From contig NZ_QXDC01000002.1 in assembly GCF_003550065.1 (NCBI RefSeq), positions 599,206-663,205 on the forward strand: a DNA stretch of 64,000 bases, given 5' to 3'. Below are positions 1 through 8,342 of the stretch, one piece after another (positions within the stretch are counted from its first letter, which is position 1; each line of letters opens with the position of its first letter). The translations under genes were made by a program, and so were the position numbers. The notes under the pieces were generated by a model that had not been told where the DNA came from, made no database searches, and was given only the letters and a program-made list of their open reading frames with translations. This DNA comes from Hephaestia caeni (GTDB taxonomy: Bacteria; Pseudomonadota; Alphaproteobacteria; Sphingomonadales; Sphingomonadaceae).

Positions 1-2496
1 ATTGACCAGGCCGGATTCAACGGGTGCGAGGACGTAGACGCGGTCGTAGGTTTTCGATTGGGCGGAATATACCGTTTCGGCATAGCCATGGTCCCAGGTC
101 CGATGCTCCGATAACTCGACCTTCTGGACTCGTGCGCCGCGATCCCACTGGATCGTCGCCATGGTTCCGTCGAGTGCCAGGACGGTGCCACGTTCGGCGT
201 TCTTGACCTCGATGTCCTTGTTGACGAGACGCCACTGGATACGGTCGCCCTGTGCGAGCTTGCGTTCCTCGTTTAAGAAGACGTTGACGTGCGCGGCCTT
301 ACCAAGTCGCGGATTCCAGTCGATCTGTCGCCCATTCTCATCGACGATGCGTACGACCTGACGACCTTGTCCGTTGCGGCCGATTGAAACAACGCGATAT
401 TCGGTGTCACGCGCAATCCCCAGCCCGGCATTGTCCCTTGCGAACTTCAGAACCTGGCCGGCACTATAGAAGCGCGCGACTTGCTTCTCCTGATCGGACA
501 TACCCGCAGGGGTCAGCACTTCGAGCCGGTGATCCTGAGCCGCAACCGCCCCCTCGCGCTTCAACACCTCGCGGATGTGGCTGTTGACGATCAGCCTCGT
601 GGCATTGTCGAGAACCAGGATGTTGGTGCCGGCGCGGGTTGATGGCTTGAGATGCGTCCACTCGGCCACCATGTCCTTGGCGAGCTTCTCTGCGCTCTCC
701 GCCGTCGTTACGCGGTCAAGGCTGGCGAGCGATGCGGCGTAGTCCCCTTTCCGCGCGAGAGTGACCGCCTCCTTCATCTCGTCGGTTTTTTGCCGGATGG
801 ACTCGGTCAGGTGACTGGTCGGGAGACCCAGACGTTGCATCAGCCAGAACGCCTTGCCCTGCTCGATCGCCCCTGTTTGCTTATTGTCACCGAGAAAGAT
901 CAGGCGGGCGCCGGTCGCCCTGCTGATCTCCAGCATGCGCAGAGCCTGCCGGTTGGAAAGCTGGCCTGCCTCGTCAAGGGCCAGTATGTGCTTGTCGGTA
1001 ATGCCATATCCGCCGCTTGCCAAAAGCGAGGCCACGGTCCGGGATTCGATGCCGGCCTTTCCCCCCAGGTCGGCTGCTGCAGAGGAGGTTGGCGCCAGCG
1101 CGATGGTGATATGATCGGAACGTGTTGCCTCGACAAGGCCGCGCACCAGGGTCGACTTACCCGCGCCTCCCACGCCGTGGACTGCGACAAGCCGATTCCT
1201 CCCGGTGCCGATGGCTTCCAGCGCCTCGGTTTGCGCCCGGGTCAAGCCGATCGCGCTCGCCGCCTCGGCCAAACGCTCCCGAGTGGCAGCAGGCGACACG
1301 TCACCCATCGCGAGCGAGAGATGCTCGGATAGAGCCAATTCGAGCTTTGCCGTGCGCCGCGAGGAACGTCCTCGTGGGAGCGGCTGATCACCGGTCTGGC
1401 GCACCGTCTTGAGGAGCTTGTGACTCTCTTCCTGCGCTTCGAACAGCGGACGTATATCTCCGAACCGGACTTCGCCGACATGGGACGCGAGTGCAGTCCG
1501 ATAGAGGCGGCCGACATTGTTGACCGCCTCGCGCGTCTCGCTTTGCCTTATCCCGAACAGGGTCGCGCGGCGGGCGACATTAGGGTTGATCGCGATCGTT
1601 CTTTCGCCGCGCGCTTCGGCATCCGCGAGAACCTGGTCGAGAGGTTCACGATAAGGTTCGGCGCGTGTGCGCCATCGCGCACGAAGCTCTTCGAGCCCGA
1701 TCTTCTCCTTCGCTTTTCGAGTCTCGAAGAAGGAGATGCGCCGTGCGGCCTGTCCTGTATGGCCATGCTCTTGCGCATGCTCATTGATCTGCTCGGCGCG
1801 CTGCGAAAAGTCGCGAATGAGCTGGCCGGGGACGCCTTCAATTTCGAACAGTCCCCGGCGCGGATCGAAGCGGATTTCATGACCGATCTCGCGCAGGCTA
1901 TGGGCAAGGTCGTTTCGATAGATCTGGCCCGCGACGATTTGCTCAGCAAACATCGAGCGCGTCTCGAGGCTCGACATGTGATCGCCGTTCGCATGGTTGG
2001 TCATGTTGAGCGTGACGACATGGGTGTGCAGATGCGGATCGAGCTCACGGCTTGCGTGCTCGGTGAAGCGGGCGAACAGCAGCCGCCCGGTGGTCTCGTG
2101 AACGACTTCGCCCTCGACCCGCCGGCGCAGCTCAGCATGCTCCTCAAGATAGGAGAGCGCCGAGGTGACGGCTTTCTCGTGTGCGGCGATGATCCGGTCA
2201 TCACCTGTCACCAGCGCAAGGATCGATACCGATTTGGGGGCGCTGACGTTAAAGTCCCAGCCGGGGTGATGCTGGATGCCCTCCTTACGACGACGCCCCA
2301 GCTGCTGGTCACCCACCTTGCCAGCGAGAAGCTCTTCGAACTGCTTGGGATCGACCCGACCCGACAGACCCAGGTCGGCGGCGATGCGCCCGCCCCATTC
2401 GGATGGTTCGTCCCCGCCCTTGGTATAGTAATCCCCGATCGTGTAATATCGGCTGATGTTGGCGGCGGTCCCTTTGAGACGGCGGGGATGGATCAT
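1..2496 (-). CDS. MobF-family conjugative relaxase-helicase (TraA/TrwC type), C-terminus cut by window edge
   Basis: Nicks oriT and unwinds the transferred strand during conjugation. The visible 832 residues begin with a TrwC relaxase domain: clustered catalytic tyrosines at residues 17-18 and 23-24 (motif SRYYTIGDYY) and the metal-binding triad HLHTH at residues 155-159. A RecD-like helicase follows, with Walker A GVGGAGKST near residue 441-449 and the late motif SQSKTYDRVYV close to the window edge. The ATG overlaps the TGA of the coupling-protein gene by four bases (ATGA), so translation is probably coupled. No stop occurs before position 1, so the protein continues outside the window; relatives are about 900-1100 residues. 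Seen: motifs and overlap. Known: MobF function. The family call is firm; the mating-pair formation genes are not in the window. Confidence 0.93.
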   Translation of the reverse strand, partial: MIHPRRLKGTAANISRYYTIGDYYTKGGDEPSEWGGRIAADLGLSGRVDPKQFEELLAGKVGDQQLGRRRKEGIQHHPGWDFNVSAPKSVSILALVTGDDRIIAAHEKAVTSALSYLEEHAELRRRVEGEVVHETTGRLLFARFTEHASRELDPHLHTHVVTLNMTNHANGDHMSSLETRSMFAEQIVAGQIYRNDLAHSLREIGHEIRFDPRRGLFEIEGVPGQLIRDFSQRAEQINEHAQEHGHTGQAARRISFFETRKAKEKIGLEELRARWRTRAEPYREPLDQVLADAEARGERTIAINPNVARRATLFGIRQSETREAVNNVGRLYRTALASHVGEVRFGDIRPLFEAQEESHKLLKTVRQTGDQPLPRGRSSRRTAKLELALSEHLSLAMGDVSPAATRERLAEAASAIGLTRAQTEALEAIGTGRNRLVAVHGVGGAGKSTLVRGLVEATRSDHITIALAPTSSAAADLGGKAGIESRTVASLLASGGYGITDKHILALDEAGQLSNRQALRMLEISRATGARLIFLGDNKQTGAIEQGKAFWLMQRLGLPTSHLTESIRQKTDEMKEAVTLARKGDYAASLASLDRVTTAESAEKLAKDMVAEWTHLKPSTRAGTNILVLDNATRLIVNSHIREVLKREGAVAAQDHRLEVLTPAGMSDQEKQVARFYSAGQVLKFARDNAGLGIARDTEYRVVSIGRNGQGRQVVRIVDENGRQIDWNPRLGKAAHVNVFLNEERKLAQGDRIQWRLVNKDIEVKNAERGTVLALDGTMATIQWDRGARVQKVELSEHRTWDHGYAETVYSAQSKTYDRVYVLAPVESGLVN

Positions 2497-4640
2497 GCCG
2501 GTTTCGCCTGCTCGCGAGCGCCGTCGGCGCGGTCATGGCTGGCGAGCGCAACCCGAACGCTGCCCCGAGACGCGCCGAGCAAAGTGACCGGCGTCGCGGT
2601 CATCGGCTCGCTGTCAGGGTCCATGTCGCCAGTTGCGAAGTCACCATTGCTATCCGGGACATCGGGCACAGCCGGACCAAGAGCTTCCACTCCTTCCGCT
2701 TCACCGTCGGGCGTCTGCGGTTGGATAGGTTCGATAGGCTCAGTGGTGGGTGGGGTTTTCTCCTTGCCGAACAAGTCGCCCTGGCTGGGAGGAGCCGAGG
2801 ACGGGGAGGAGGATGGCGGCGGCGCGTTGCCCCCTGCCCGTGCCTGCTCTGCGGCCGCCTGTGCCGCGTGACGGGCGGCGCGCGCCTGGGTGATGATGGT
2901 CTTGCCCTGGGGAAGGCGTTTCGGGGCTTCGGTGCGTTCGATGAAAGCCTGAGCTACCGTGGGCAGCGCGTTATAGCGATCGGTGAACCGCACCACCGGC
3001 AGGTTCCGGCCGAACCGGAGGTAGCCGGAAAAGTTGGGAAGGTTGGTGACCTCCGTATGCATCACCAGGGGGCGAGTCACCTGCATCCGCGAGAGGTTCA
3101 CCCCGTCGCGCATATCATTCACGCCATAGGACATGCCTTCGTTGGCCTCGACCTGTTCGACCTGGCCGAGATTTTCCGAGACATGTTTAGCGGTGGTGGT
3201 GTCGTTTGCCCGGAGTGCCACCCAGGTGGAGCAATAGCCGGTGATAGCGGCCGCATCCTGAATTCCGTAGGTGGCTTCGAGTTGCGGATAGGACTGAAAT
3301 CCGAGAACGCCGCAGCCCCCATATTTGCGCGCACGAGCCAGAAAGTCGGAAAGGCTGGGAAGTTTCTGGAGGGTCGGCAGCTCGTCGATGACGCAGTAAA
3401 GACGCCGGTCGCGATCGGGGGTGAGGCTCATGATCGCGCTGATCGCGATGTCGAGCCAGACCGTGATGAGGGGACGGAGCGAGGGAAGCTGGTCGGCCTT
3501 TACGGTGATGAAGAGCCAGCTGTCGTCTTCCTCATTCTCCACCCAACGCCGGATCGAGAAGCCATCTTCGGTATCGTCAAGATAGGAGAAGCTGCGCATG
3601 ACCGAGGCAAGCTCAGCCTGGATGCCCGCCGACGTGCGCTCCCCTTCCGTGGAAATGAAAGCGGCCGCATCGGTCCCCTTCACAAAGGCGGCGAGGTCGG
3701 TGAGCGGAGAACGAAGCACCCGATCGAGCAGGACCGAGATCAGGGTGTGCTGCTGCCGCGCGAGCTTCCGCAGAACCGCGACCAGCGTACCCCTCGCCGC
3801 TTTGCTCCAGAACGGATCACCATGCTTGTCGGGGATCGTGGATTCCGCGATCTGGTCGTAATGATATTCCTTGGGGACATCGACCCAGGGACTCCAAATG
3901 GCGGTGCGCTCATCGAGCGGGTTCAACAATATGTCGCGTCCCGGTCGATAGAATTTCTCCACGAAGGACCCGGCTGTGTCATAGACGATGGCACGCTTGC
4001 CCTGTTTGCGGATCCCCGCGAGCATGGTGATGATGGCGTTGGTCTTGCCCGTTCCCGGCGCACCGACCAGCAGGATATGTTCGGGTTCGAAAGCATCCGG
4101 CACGGCGACGCCGCCGATGGCGAGGCATCCCTTTTTCTGACGCCAGAGTGCCCGGCGGACCTGCGCCACGGTTCCGAAGCGGGCGCCGCGCAGATACTCG
4201 TTGGACCCGAGGCCTTTCCCGGTTCGGGTGAAATAGAACCAGGCCCAGGCCAGGGCCGCGAGGGCGAACAAGCCCGCAAGCAGCGCCCCGTGGATGAGAT
4301 CGGTTTCGAGCTTGAGGAGCGCCTGCTTGACCACGCCGGACTCCAGCAGCGCATCGGCCGAGGTCCAGTATTGGCGCCCTTCCGGAGTGCGAAACAGCAC
4401 GGGGTCGTTCGTGCCCGGAGCGGCATCAACTTTGAAAGTTGCCTCGACCAGTTTGACCAGGACGAAGCGCTGATACTCGTTCGACTTCTCGAAGGCATAC
4501 CAGCCGGTGCCGATCACCCAAAGAGCCAGCCCGGCAAGAAAGGTCTGGAAGAAGACCTGGGTGGTCATCCGGACATTGTGGACGATGGCCTGGCCGCCGC
4601 GGGTCCAGCTTCCCAGCGTGTCATTGCGGAAGATGCTCAT
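2493..4640 (-). CDS. traD: Type IV coupling protein, TraD-like VirD4/TraG ATPase
   Basis: Inner-membrane ATPase that links the relaxosome to the type IV secretion channel. The 715-residue product has two hydrophobic segments near residues 30-50 and 117-137, Walker A GAPGTGKT at 193-200, and a Walker B region reading CVIDELPTLQKLPSLSDF followed by the GFQSYPQL stretch typical of coupling proteins. The C-terminus is Pro/Ala/Glu-rich and probably disordered. I chose the ATG at 4640 because it follows a strong GGGGGAGGG ribosome site and starts just before the first membrane segment; the frame stays open further upstream but that extension runs through the ribbon-helix-helix gene. It ends in an ATGA overlap with the relaxase. 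Confidence 0.93.
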   Translation of the reverse strand: MSIFRNDTLGSWTRGGQAIVHNVRMTTQVFFQTFLAGLALWVIGTGWYAFEKSNEYQRFVLVKLVEATFKVDAAPGTNDPVLFRTPEGRQYWTSADALLESGVVKQALLKLETDLIHGALLAGLFALAALAWAWFYFTRTGKGLGSNEYLRGARFGTVAQVRRALWRQKKGCLAIGGVAVPDAFEPEHILLVGAPGTGKTNAIITMLAGIRKQGKRAIVYDTAGSFVEKFYRPGRDILLNPLDERTAIWSPWVDVPKEYHYDQIAESTIPDKHGDPFWSKAARGTLVAVLRKLARQQHTLISVLLDRVLRSPLTDLAAFVKGTDAAAFISTEGERTSAGIQAELASVMRSFSYLDDTEDGFSIRRWVENEEDDSWLFITVKADQLPSLRPLITVWLDIAISAIMSLTPDRDRRLYCVIDELPTLQKLPSLSDFLARARKYGGCGVLGFQSYPQLEATYGIQDAAAITGYCSTWVALRANDTTTAKHVSENLGQVEQVEANEGMSYGVNDMRDGVNLSRMQVTRPLVMHTEVTNLPNFSGYLRFGRNLPVVRFTDRYNALPTVAQAFIERTEAPKRLPQGKTIITQARAARHAAQAAAEQARAGGNAPPPSSSPSSAPPSQGDLFGKEKTPPTTEPIEPIQPQTPDGEAEGVEALGPAVPDVPDSNGDFATGDMDPDSEPMTATPVTLLGASRGSVRVALASHDRADGAREQAKPA

Positions 4641-4746
4641 CGAACGGCCCTCCCCCAACGGGGACTGACCGCGGATCGCGATGTGCCGTGGTGGGGGGAA
4701 TAGCGGAGCGCCCGGACCATGACGGCGGGGGATTGCGCACCCGCGA

Positions 4747-5046
4747 TCATGGCAGTTCCCCCGGTGCCAGCAGGCCCTTTTCGTGGAGCAGCGCACGGGC
4801 ATCGGCCATGCCTTGCTCAAGCGTCTCGGGTGAGCGCTTCCGCACCGCCGCCGCGACGATCGACATCGTCTGCAGGACACCGGCGAGGATCTCGTCCTGC
4901 GAGGTGAAGACATAGCCCGCACGGCTATCGGCGGCATGCTCGAGTGCGGGTCTGACGAGTTCGGAGACAGTGACGCCGACGCGCCGCGCACGGCGGCTTA
5001 GACGGTCGAGCAGCTCGTCCTCGATACGGATGGTGATACGCGCCAA
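4747..5046 (-). CDS. Ribbon-helix-helix relaxosome accessory protein, TTG start
   Basis: A 99-residue protein with a clear N-terminal ribbon-helix-helix pattern (ARITIRIEDELLDRLSRRAR, then VTVSELVRPALEHA). By position directly before traD and the relaxase it is likely the oriT-binding accessory protein, the role played by TraY/MobC/TrwA-type proteins, and may also autoregulate the operon. The start codon is TTG at 5046, supported by AGGAG eight bases upstream and by the ribbon strand beginning exactly there. Its C-terminal part is helical and could oligomerise. The palindromes upstream at 5137-5252 are natural candidates for its binding sites. The DNA target is inference. Confidence 0.8.
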   Translation of the reverse strand: MARITIRIEDELLDRLSRRARRVGVTVSELVRPALEHAADSRAGYVFTSQDEILAGVLQTMSIVAAAVRKRSPETLEQGMADARALLHEKGLLAPGELP

Positions 5047-5136
5047 GGCGGTAGCTCCTGATGGAGCTTCGCCAGGGCGGTCTTGAAGCGCCTGGCAGTA
5101 TAGCCGGCCTTGAAGGAAAGCTCAAGAAAATCAGCC

Positions 5137-5154
5137 TGTCTGACGCGTCAGACA
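5137..5154. promoter_or_regulatory. Perfect 18-bp palindrome TGTCTGACGCGTCAGACA
   Basis: Perfect dyad 83 bases upstream of the TTG start of the ribbon-helix-helix gene. Its form (two TGTCTGACG half-sites back to back) is that of an operator or an accessory-protein site at oriT. A related copy with two substitutions lies at 5235-5252. Confidence 0.65.
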
Positions 5155-5234
5155 GTGCAAGGGCGCGGTAATGCTGGGATTTTTGGCGGTCCGATATTGC
5201 GGCGTCACAGGTGTCCGACACATAATGTCGATTT

Positions 5235-5252
5235 TGTCCGACACGTCAGACA
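5235..5252. promoter_or_regulatory. Second copy of the operator-like palindrome, TGTCCGACACGTCAGACA
   Basis: Differs from the palindrome at 5137-5154 at two of 18 positions. A further half-site TGTCCGACA lies just before it at 5212-5220 and a TGTCG at 5226. The array of spaced, related half-sites suggests cooperative binding by one protein. Confidence 0.6.
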
Positions 5253-5515
5253 GAATAACCAATTGTTTTTACTGGGGTTTCCGGCCTCAGCACCCGTGCG
5301 TACGGTGCATTACAAACCGCGAAGCGCGTGCGTCGCTTGCCCGCAGCGACGGCGTCGCTGCGTCTGCTCCTCCGCTGCCGGGCGCACCCTTGGCGGCTGG
5401 GTCGATGTGGGGGGATTTTGCCGCGCATGGCGGCGGGGTCGCTTGTGGCGTCGGTGCGCCTGTGCGACAAGGATCGCGTGACGAGCGGGCCAGCCTTGAG
5501 AGAAGGAAACTGGTC

Positions 5516-5839
5516 ATGCCGAAGATGTCGGAACGCGATAGGCTCGCCGATCTGGTCGAGCGGGAAAAGAAGATAGCAGGAGAGATTGTCGCAGCGCGCC
5601 AGAAGCTGCGCGATCGCTATGCGGGCATAGTGACGGCGCTGCCGGTCGAGCAACTGAGCGAGCGCGAATTTAGGGACGTGCTGGGCCATGTGCTGCGGCT
5701 GGGTGGTGCTGCTGCATTGGGTGTGTTGAAGGGGGCGACGTTACCGTCTGATGCTGCCCGTCCGGGGAAAGCGCCAGCCGCGCCACTGTCCGCAAAGGGG
5801 GATGGCAGCGCAACGCCTGGTCCGTCCGTGGGGGCATGA
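5516..5839 (+). CDS. Small coiled-coil protein, possibly TraC-like
   Basis: A 107-residue protein that starts with a charged helical segment (residues about 4-32, rich in Glu/Lys/Arg with heptad-like Leu) and ends in a Pro/Ala/Gly-rich tail. It resembles the small TraC-type proteins found beside relaxase genes in alphaproteobacterial plasmids, but I see no diagnostic motif. The start at 5516 is set by AGAAGGAAA nine bases upstream; an open frame further upstream runs through the palindrome region and is unlikely to be translated. It is divergent from the relaxase operon. Confidence 0.6.
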   Translation: MPKMSERDRLADLVEREKKIAGEIVAARQKLRDRYAGIVTALPVEQLSEREFRDVLGHVLRLGGAAALGVLKGATLPSDAARPGKAPAAPLSAKGDGSATPGPSVGA

Positions 5840-5872
5840 GCCTGTCGGCTTGCTCCCTTTTTTTCTTCCCCT

Positions 5873-5900
5873 CGCCGCCGCGCCGTCAGGCGCGGCGGCG
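5873..5900 (+). terminator. GC-rich hairpin after the TraC-like gene
   Basis: Perfect 12-bp stem (CGCCGCCGCGCC and its complement) with a GTCA loop, 33 bases after the stop codon of the gene at 5516-5839. It lacks a clear T-run, so it may be a structural 3' end rather than a strong intrinsic terminator. Confidence 0.5.
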
Positions 5901-5974
5901 TCCGGCGGCACGAAAAAAGGCCGACGCGCGAAAGCGCGCCAGCCTTGGGGGTTGGCGGGTTTACTGTGGTGATG

Positions 5975-6010
5975 GATAGCGCGGCGTTTTGGGGGAAGCG
6001 CCGCGCTATC
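5975..6010 (-). terminator. 12-bp hairpin after the DUF2493 gene
   Basis: GATAGCGCGGCG and its perfect complement separated by 12 bases, starting six bases beyond the stop codon of the minus-strand gene at 6016. No T-run follows. Position between convergent genes favours a terminator or mRNA 3'-end stabiliser. Confidence 0.55.
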
Positions 6011-6015
6011 TGGTA

Positions 6016-7074
6016 TCAGGCGGCGCGGCGCGCTCGCCTGAATGTGTCTTGCGGTTGCCCGAAACTATCCTCCGCCCGATACGTGTCGATGCTGTTCGAG
6101 CGTTGGGGCTTGGGCTTATCCTTCGGCCATGCGAAGGCGTGAATGGGAACGCCCTGTTTCCGCATGGTCTGATATAGATTGGCTTGGATGCCTGAACCTT
6201 CACACAAGACGGCTTCCACCGGCTCAAGCTCGGCCAGCTTCTTGTTACGGGTGAAGGCCGGTTTCTTGCCGCCCCCATAAAGGCCGTAGGCGACCACGGG
6301 GACGCCTTCCCGTGCGGCCCATGCTGCTGCGATGGCGTCCGCCCCCTTGCGCTGTCCGGTGGTGACAAGCGTCATATGCGGGATGCGGGCTTTGATTTCG
6401 CTTAACTTGGCCCAAAGCGGTTCCCATTCATCCCAGATGGCGGGACCGGAGAAGATGACAACGGGGCCTTGCGGCTGGTGCTTCTCGCGCTTGGCAAGGG
6501 CGCGCTCTCGCAGGAAGTCCAGCGCGTTGATATAGCTTGCGGTCGTGACGGATGACGCCTTGCTGCCTTTGGTCGGCCCCCATGCACGACGCCAGCAAGC
6601 GCGATACATGGCGGCGGCATAGTCGCGCATTGCCTCAATGGCGGCGCGCTGTTCGGCAAGCGACTGGCATTGCAACTGGGCGTCTTCCAGTTCCTTGTTG
6701 AAGACTTCGCCCGACTCCATGTTGCGCGTCATTTCGCGGATTTTATCGGCTAGACGGTCCTCCCGCCGTTCCTGTGTTCCGGCGACGAAATGAAAGCTGT
6801 TCACGATCCCCCAAGCAATATCGGGGACCAGCGGGCTAAGCCGGGTGTCGTCCAGTAGCAGGAAAAGGGACGTAATGAGTTCGCCGCAAACCTTCTGCGC
6901 AGCGAAGGGTTCGGGCATATCATGTTCGCCCGGCTGGTCTCCATATTCGATGATGGAAAGCGGGATAGGATCGCCAAACGACGCTTCAAATTCGGGGGTT
7001 GCGGTTTCCTCGGCGTAAAGTTCCGAAAGGTCCGCGAATGTGTTAACGACTTTCTTAGCTGATTGCTTGCTCAT
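6016..7074 (-). CDS. DUF2493 (SLOG-superfamily) protein
   Basis: A 352-residue protein. The C-terminal half carries the DUF2493 Rossmann-like pattern: a VVIFSGPAIWDEW strand-turn, then HMTLVTTGQRKGADAIAA, then VPVVAYG. DUF2493 belongs to the SLOG nucleotide-binding superfamily and is common on alphaproteobacterial plasmids; its ligand is not established. The N-terminal half is mainly helical. The ATG at 7074 is preceded by TCAGGAG and, further up, by an 11-bp hairpin at 7111-7138. Its neighbour is the DUF736 gene, a pairing usual in these elements. Function unknown; a role in nucleotide sensing is inference only. Confidence 0.82.
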   Translation of the reverse strand: MSKQSAKKVVNTFADLSELYAEETATPEFEASFGDPIPLSIIEYGDQPGEHDMPEPFAAQKVCGELITSLFLLLDDTRLSPLVPDIAWGIVNSFHFVAGTQERREDRLADKIREMTRNMESGEVFNKELEDAQLQCQSLAEQRAAIEAMRDYAAAMYRACWRRAWGPTKGSKASSVTTASYINALDFLRERALAKREKHQPQGPVVIFSGPAIWDEWEPLWAKLSEIKARIPHMTLVTTGQRKGADAIAAAWAAREGVPVVAYGLYGGGKKPAFTRNKKLAELEPVEAVLCEGSGIQANLYQTMRKQGVPIHAFAWPKDKPKPQRSNSIDTYRAEDSFGQPQDTFRRARRAA

Positions 7075-7110
7075 GGGTGTGACTCCTGATGCTCGAAGAT
7101 CGGTCAGGGT

Positions 7111-7138
7111 CCGGGGAAGCGTTCCAGCGCTCCCCCGG
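7111..7138 (-). promoter_or_regulatory. 11-bp hairpin between the DUF736 and DUF2493 genes
   Basis: CCGGGGAAGCG pairs with CGCTCCCCCGG (one G-T wobble) around a six-base loop. It sits 37 bases before the DUF2493 start and 19 bases after the DUF736 stop. It could end the DUF736 transcript or form part of the hairpin-plus-TCAGGAG leader seen at other genes of this element. Confidence 0.55.
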
Positions 7139-7156
7139 CCCGTCTTGGCCTAGCGC

Positions 7157-7627
7157 CTAGAACGCGACTTCATCGTCCAGTTCGGCGGCGTTGCTTTCGC
7201 GCGTCAGTCCGCCGTTCTCGTCGGCGGTGCTGCCTCCGAAACCATATTCGCCGCCGTTTCCGGGATTGCCATTATCGCGGGAGGTGCGGACGGCGGGGCC
7301 GAAGTCATCGCGGCGTTCGGGCCTGCGCCATGCGACGCGATAGCCTTCCTCGACCGACCCAAAAAGCGCGATGGGCAAGGGTTCGGCCATGCTCGGATCG
7401 TCGATATTGCCTTGCAGGAAGATTTCGCCGGTCTTCTTGGCGACGGCTTCCCAAAGTGCGCCGACCTGCACCCAGCGATTGCCGTTGAAAGCGACAACTT
7501 CATAATTGGGCGCGAGTTCGTTCTGGCTCTCGACTTCACGCAATCCAAGTTTCGCCATGTCGATTGTGCGGGTTGCAATCCAGCCGATGATGCGGCCATT
7601 CTTCAAACCAAATTCACCGATATTCAT
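7157..7627 (-). CDS. DUF736 domain protein
   Basis: A 156-residue protein whose first 110 residues match the DUF736 family pattern: MNIGEFGLKNGRIIGWIATR, then RWVQVGALWEAVAKKTGE, FLQGNIDDPSMAEPLPIALF and YRVAWRRP. The family is widespread on alphaproteobacterial conjugative elements but its role is unknown. The Gly/Asn/Asp-rich C-terminal tail is low complexity and probably disordered. The start is confirmed by the conserved N-terminus and by a TTGGAG ribosome site. The upstream leader carries a hairpin and a purine tract. Confidence 0.9.
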   Translation of the reverse strand: MNIGEFGLKNGRIIGWIATRTIDMAKLGLREVESQNELAPNYEVVAFNGNRWVQVGALWEAVAKKTGEIFLQGNIDDPSMAEPLPIALFGSVEEGYRVAWRRPERRDDFGPAVRTSRDNGNPGNGGEYGFGGSTADENGGLTRESNAAELDDEVAF

Positions 7628-7654
7628 TGCCTATACTCCAAGAAAAACGCTTCC

Positions 7655-7703
7655 GGGGACAATCCCCATCCGCACAATTACTTTACCCCCTCCCCCTTTT
7701 TTC
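7655..7703 (-). promoter_or_regulatory. 5' leader of the DUF736 gene: purine tract plus hairpin
   Basis: Read on the minus strand: a purine tract AAAAAAGGGGGAGGGGG, about 20 bases, then GGGG-ATTGT-CCCC, then a TTGGAG ribosome site and the ATG at 7627. It is one of eight clear leaders with this layout in the window. Confidence 0.6.
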
Positions 7704-7840
7704 CGATACATCATTGTTTTCTTGACAGATTTTCATCGTGTCTGGTGAGCCTGAGCCAAAAATTCGGACGCGGTAGCGGCCAATCAAAGAAAAGCATGGC
7801 GAAGCCATTCCTTATTGATCGACGGAGGGTGAGACGGTGC

Positions 7841-8096
7841 CTGTCTTTCATCGCATCCGGAGCCGCCTTCGCCGGGGCTCAAGGGCCGCGGGTGGTCCGG
7901 GGATGCAAGGGACGTCGCGCTGCGGTCTTTAGAAGTTCTTGGAGATAAGGGGCCTGCCGACACCTTTGAAACAGGCAGTTTCGTCGGCAGGCCCCTTATC
8001 TCCTAGAACTTCTTGACCGGAGGCAGCCCTTGTATCCCCGGACCACCCGTGGCACGCCGAGACACTGCGGAGGTGGCTTTGGATGCGATGAAAGAC
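7841..8096. repeat. Long imperfect inverted repeat, arms of about 120 nt
   Basis: The left arm (about 7841-7961) and right arm (7983-8096) are inverted relatives. Best-matching blocks are GTCTTTCATCGCATCC at 7843 and its complement ending at 8096, GGGTGGTCCGGGGAT around 7890 and its complement at 8034-8048, and a 31-base block at 7931-7961 that pairs with 7983-8013 with one mismatch. The spacer is about 21 bases. A transcript of either strand would fold into a very long hairpin. Confidence 0.75.
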
Positions 8097-8226
8097 CTCA
8101 CCCGACGGTGATTGCGGACCGAGGCGCCCCGCCGAGGGCCGCAGCAACGCTGCCCCAAGCCGGACGCTTACGGATATGCAGGGCTTTGACGCTTGCTCGC
8201 GAAAGGGATCGTTACTGCGTCAGCAG

Positions 8227-8249
8227 CCAAGACCCCGAAGGGGGCTTGG
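8227..8249. repeat. Hairpin CCAAGACCCC / GGGGCTTGG
   Basis: Nine paired bases around a GAAG loop with one bulged A. It lies in the same gene-free stretch as the long inverted repeat and may be part of one structured transcript. Confidence 0.45.
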
Positions 8250-8342
8250 TCGGAGCGAAGCGGAGATAGAGCCCGGTGCCCGCCCCTGGCGGGCATTCGC
8301 CCTACCCGGTTGCTCTGGCTTCTGTCGCAAGGGAGCAGTCGC

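Larger units (their letters stand above)
5047..5515. other. Gene-free, palindrome-rich divergent region; candidate oriT and operators
   Basis: The stretch lies between the divergent mobilisation operon (minus) and the small TraC-like gene (plus). It holds an 18-base perfect palindrome, a near copy of it and a related half-site (listed separately), followed by GC-rich sequence without convincing coding potential. In many MobF plasmids oriT sits in exactly this position. I could not identify a nic site by eye. Confidence 0.5.
7704..8342. other. 640-base gene-free stretch built of inverted repeats and hairpins
   Basis: No credible coding frame. It contains the long inverted repeat at 7841-8096, a CCAAGACCCC/GGGGCTTGG hairpin at 8227-8249 and a seven-base-pair GCCCGCC/GGCGGGC hairpin at 8278-8294. 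The density of secondary structure suggests a structured RNA, a single-strand replication or conversion origin, or a decayed mobile element. Confidence 0.5.

Noticed and set aside
1420..2871. Plus-strand open frame of 483 residues opposite the relaxase
   Set aside because: Antisense to the relaxase HLHTH region; no domain pattern.
2535..4703. Long plus-strand open frame (722 residues) opposite the coupling-protein gene
   Set aside because: It is antisense to a gene with clear Walker motifs; its composition is low-complexity and matches no family. A high-GC shadow frame.
4641..4991. N-terminal extension of the coupling protein
   Set aside because: Would overlap the ribbon-helix-helix gene; strong ribosome site and membrane segment support the start at 4640.
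5171..5515. N-terminal extension of the small TraC-like protein
   Set aside because: Runs through the palindrome region, Cys/Pro/Gly-rich without pattern; the ATG at 5516 has a good ribosome site.
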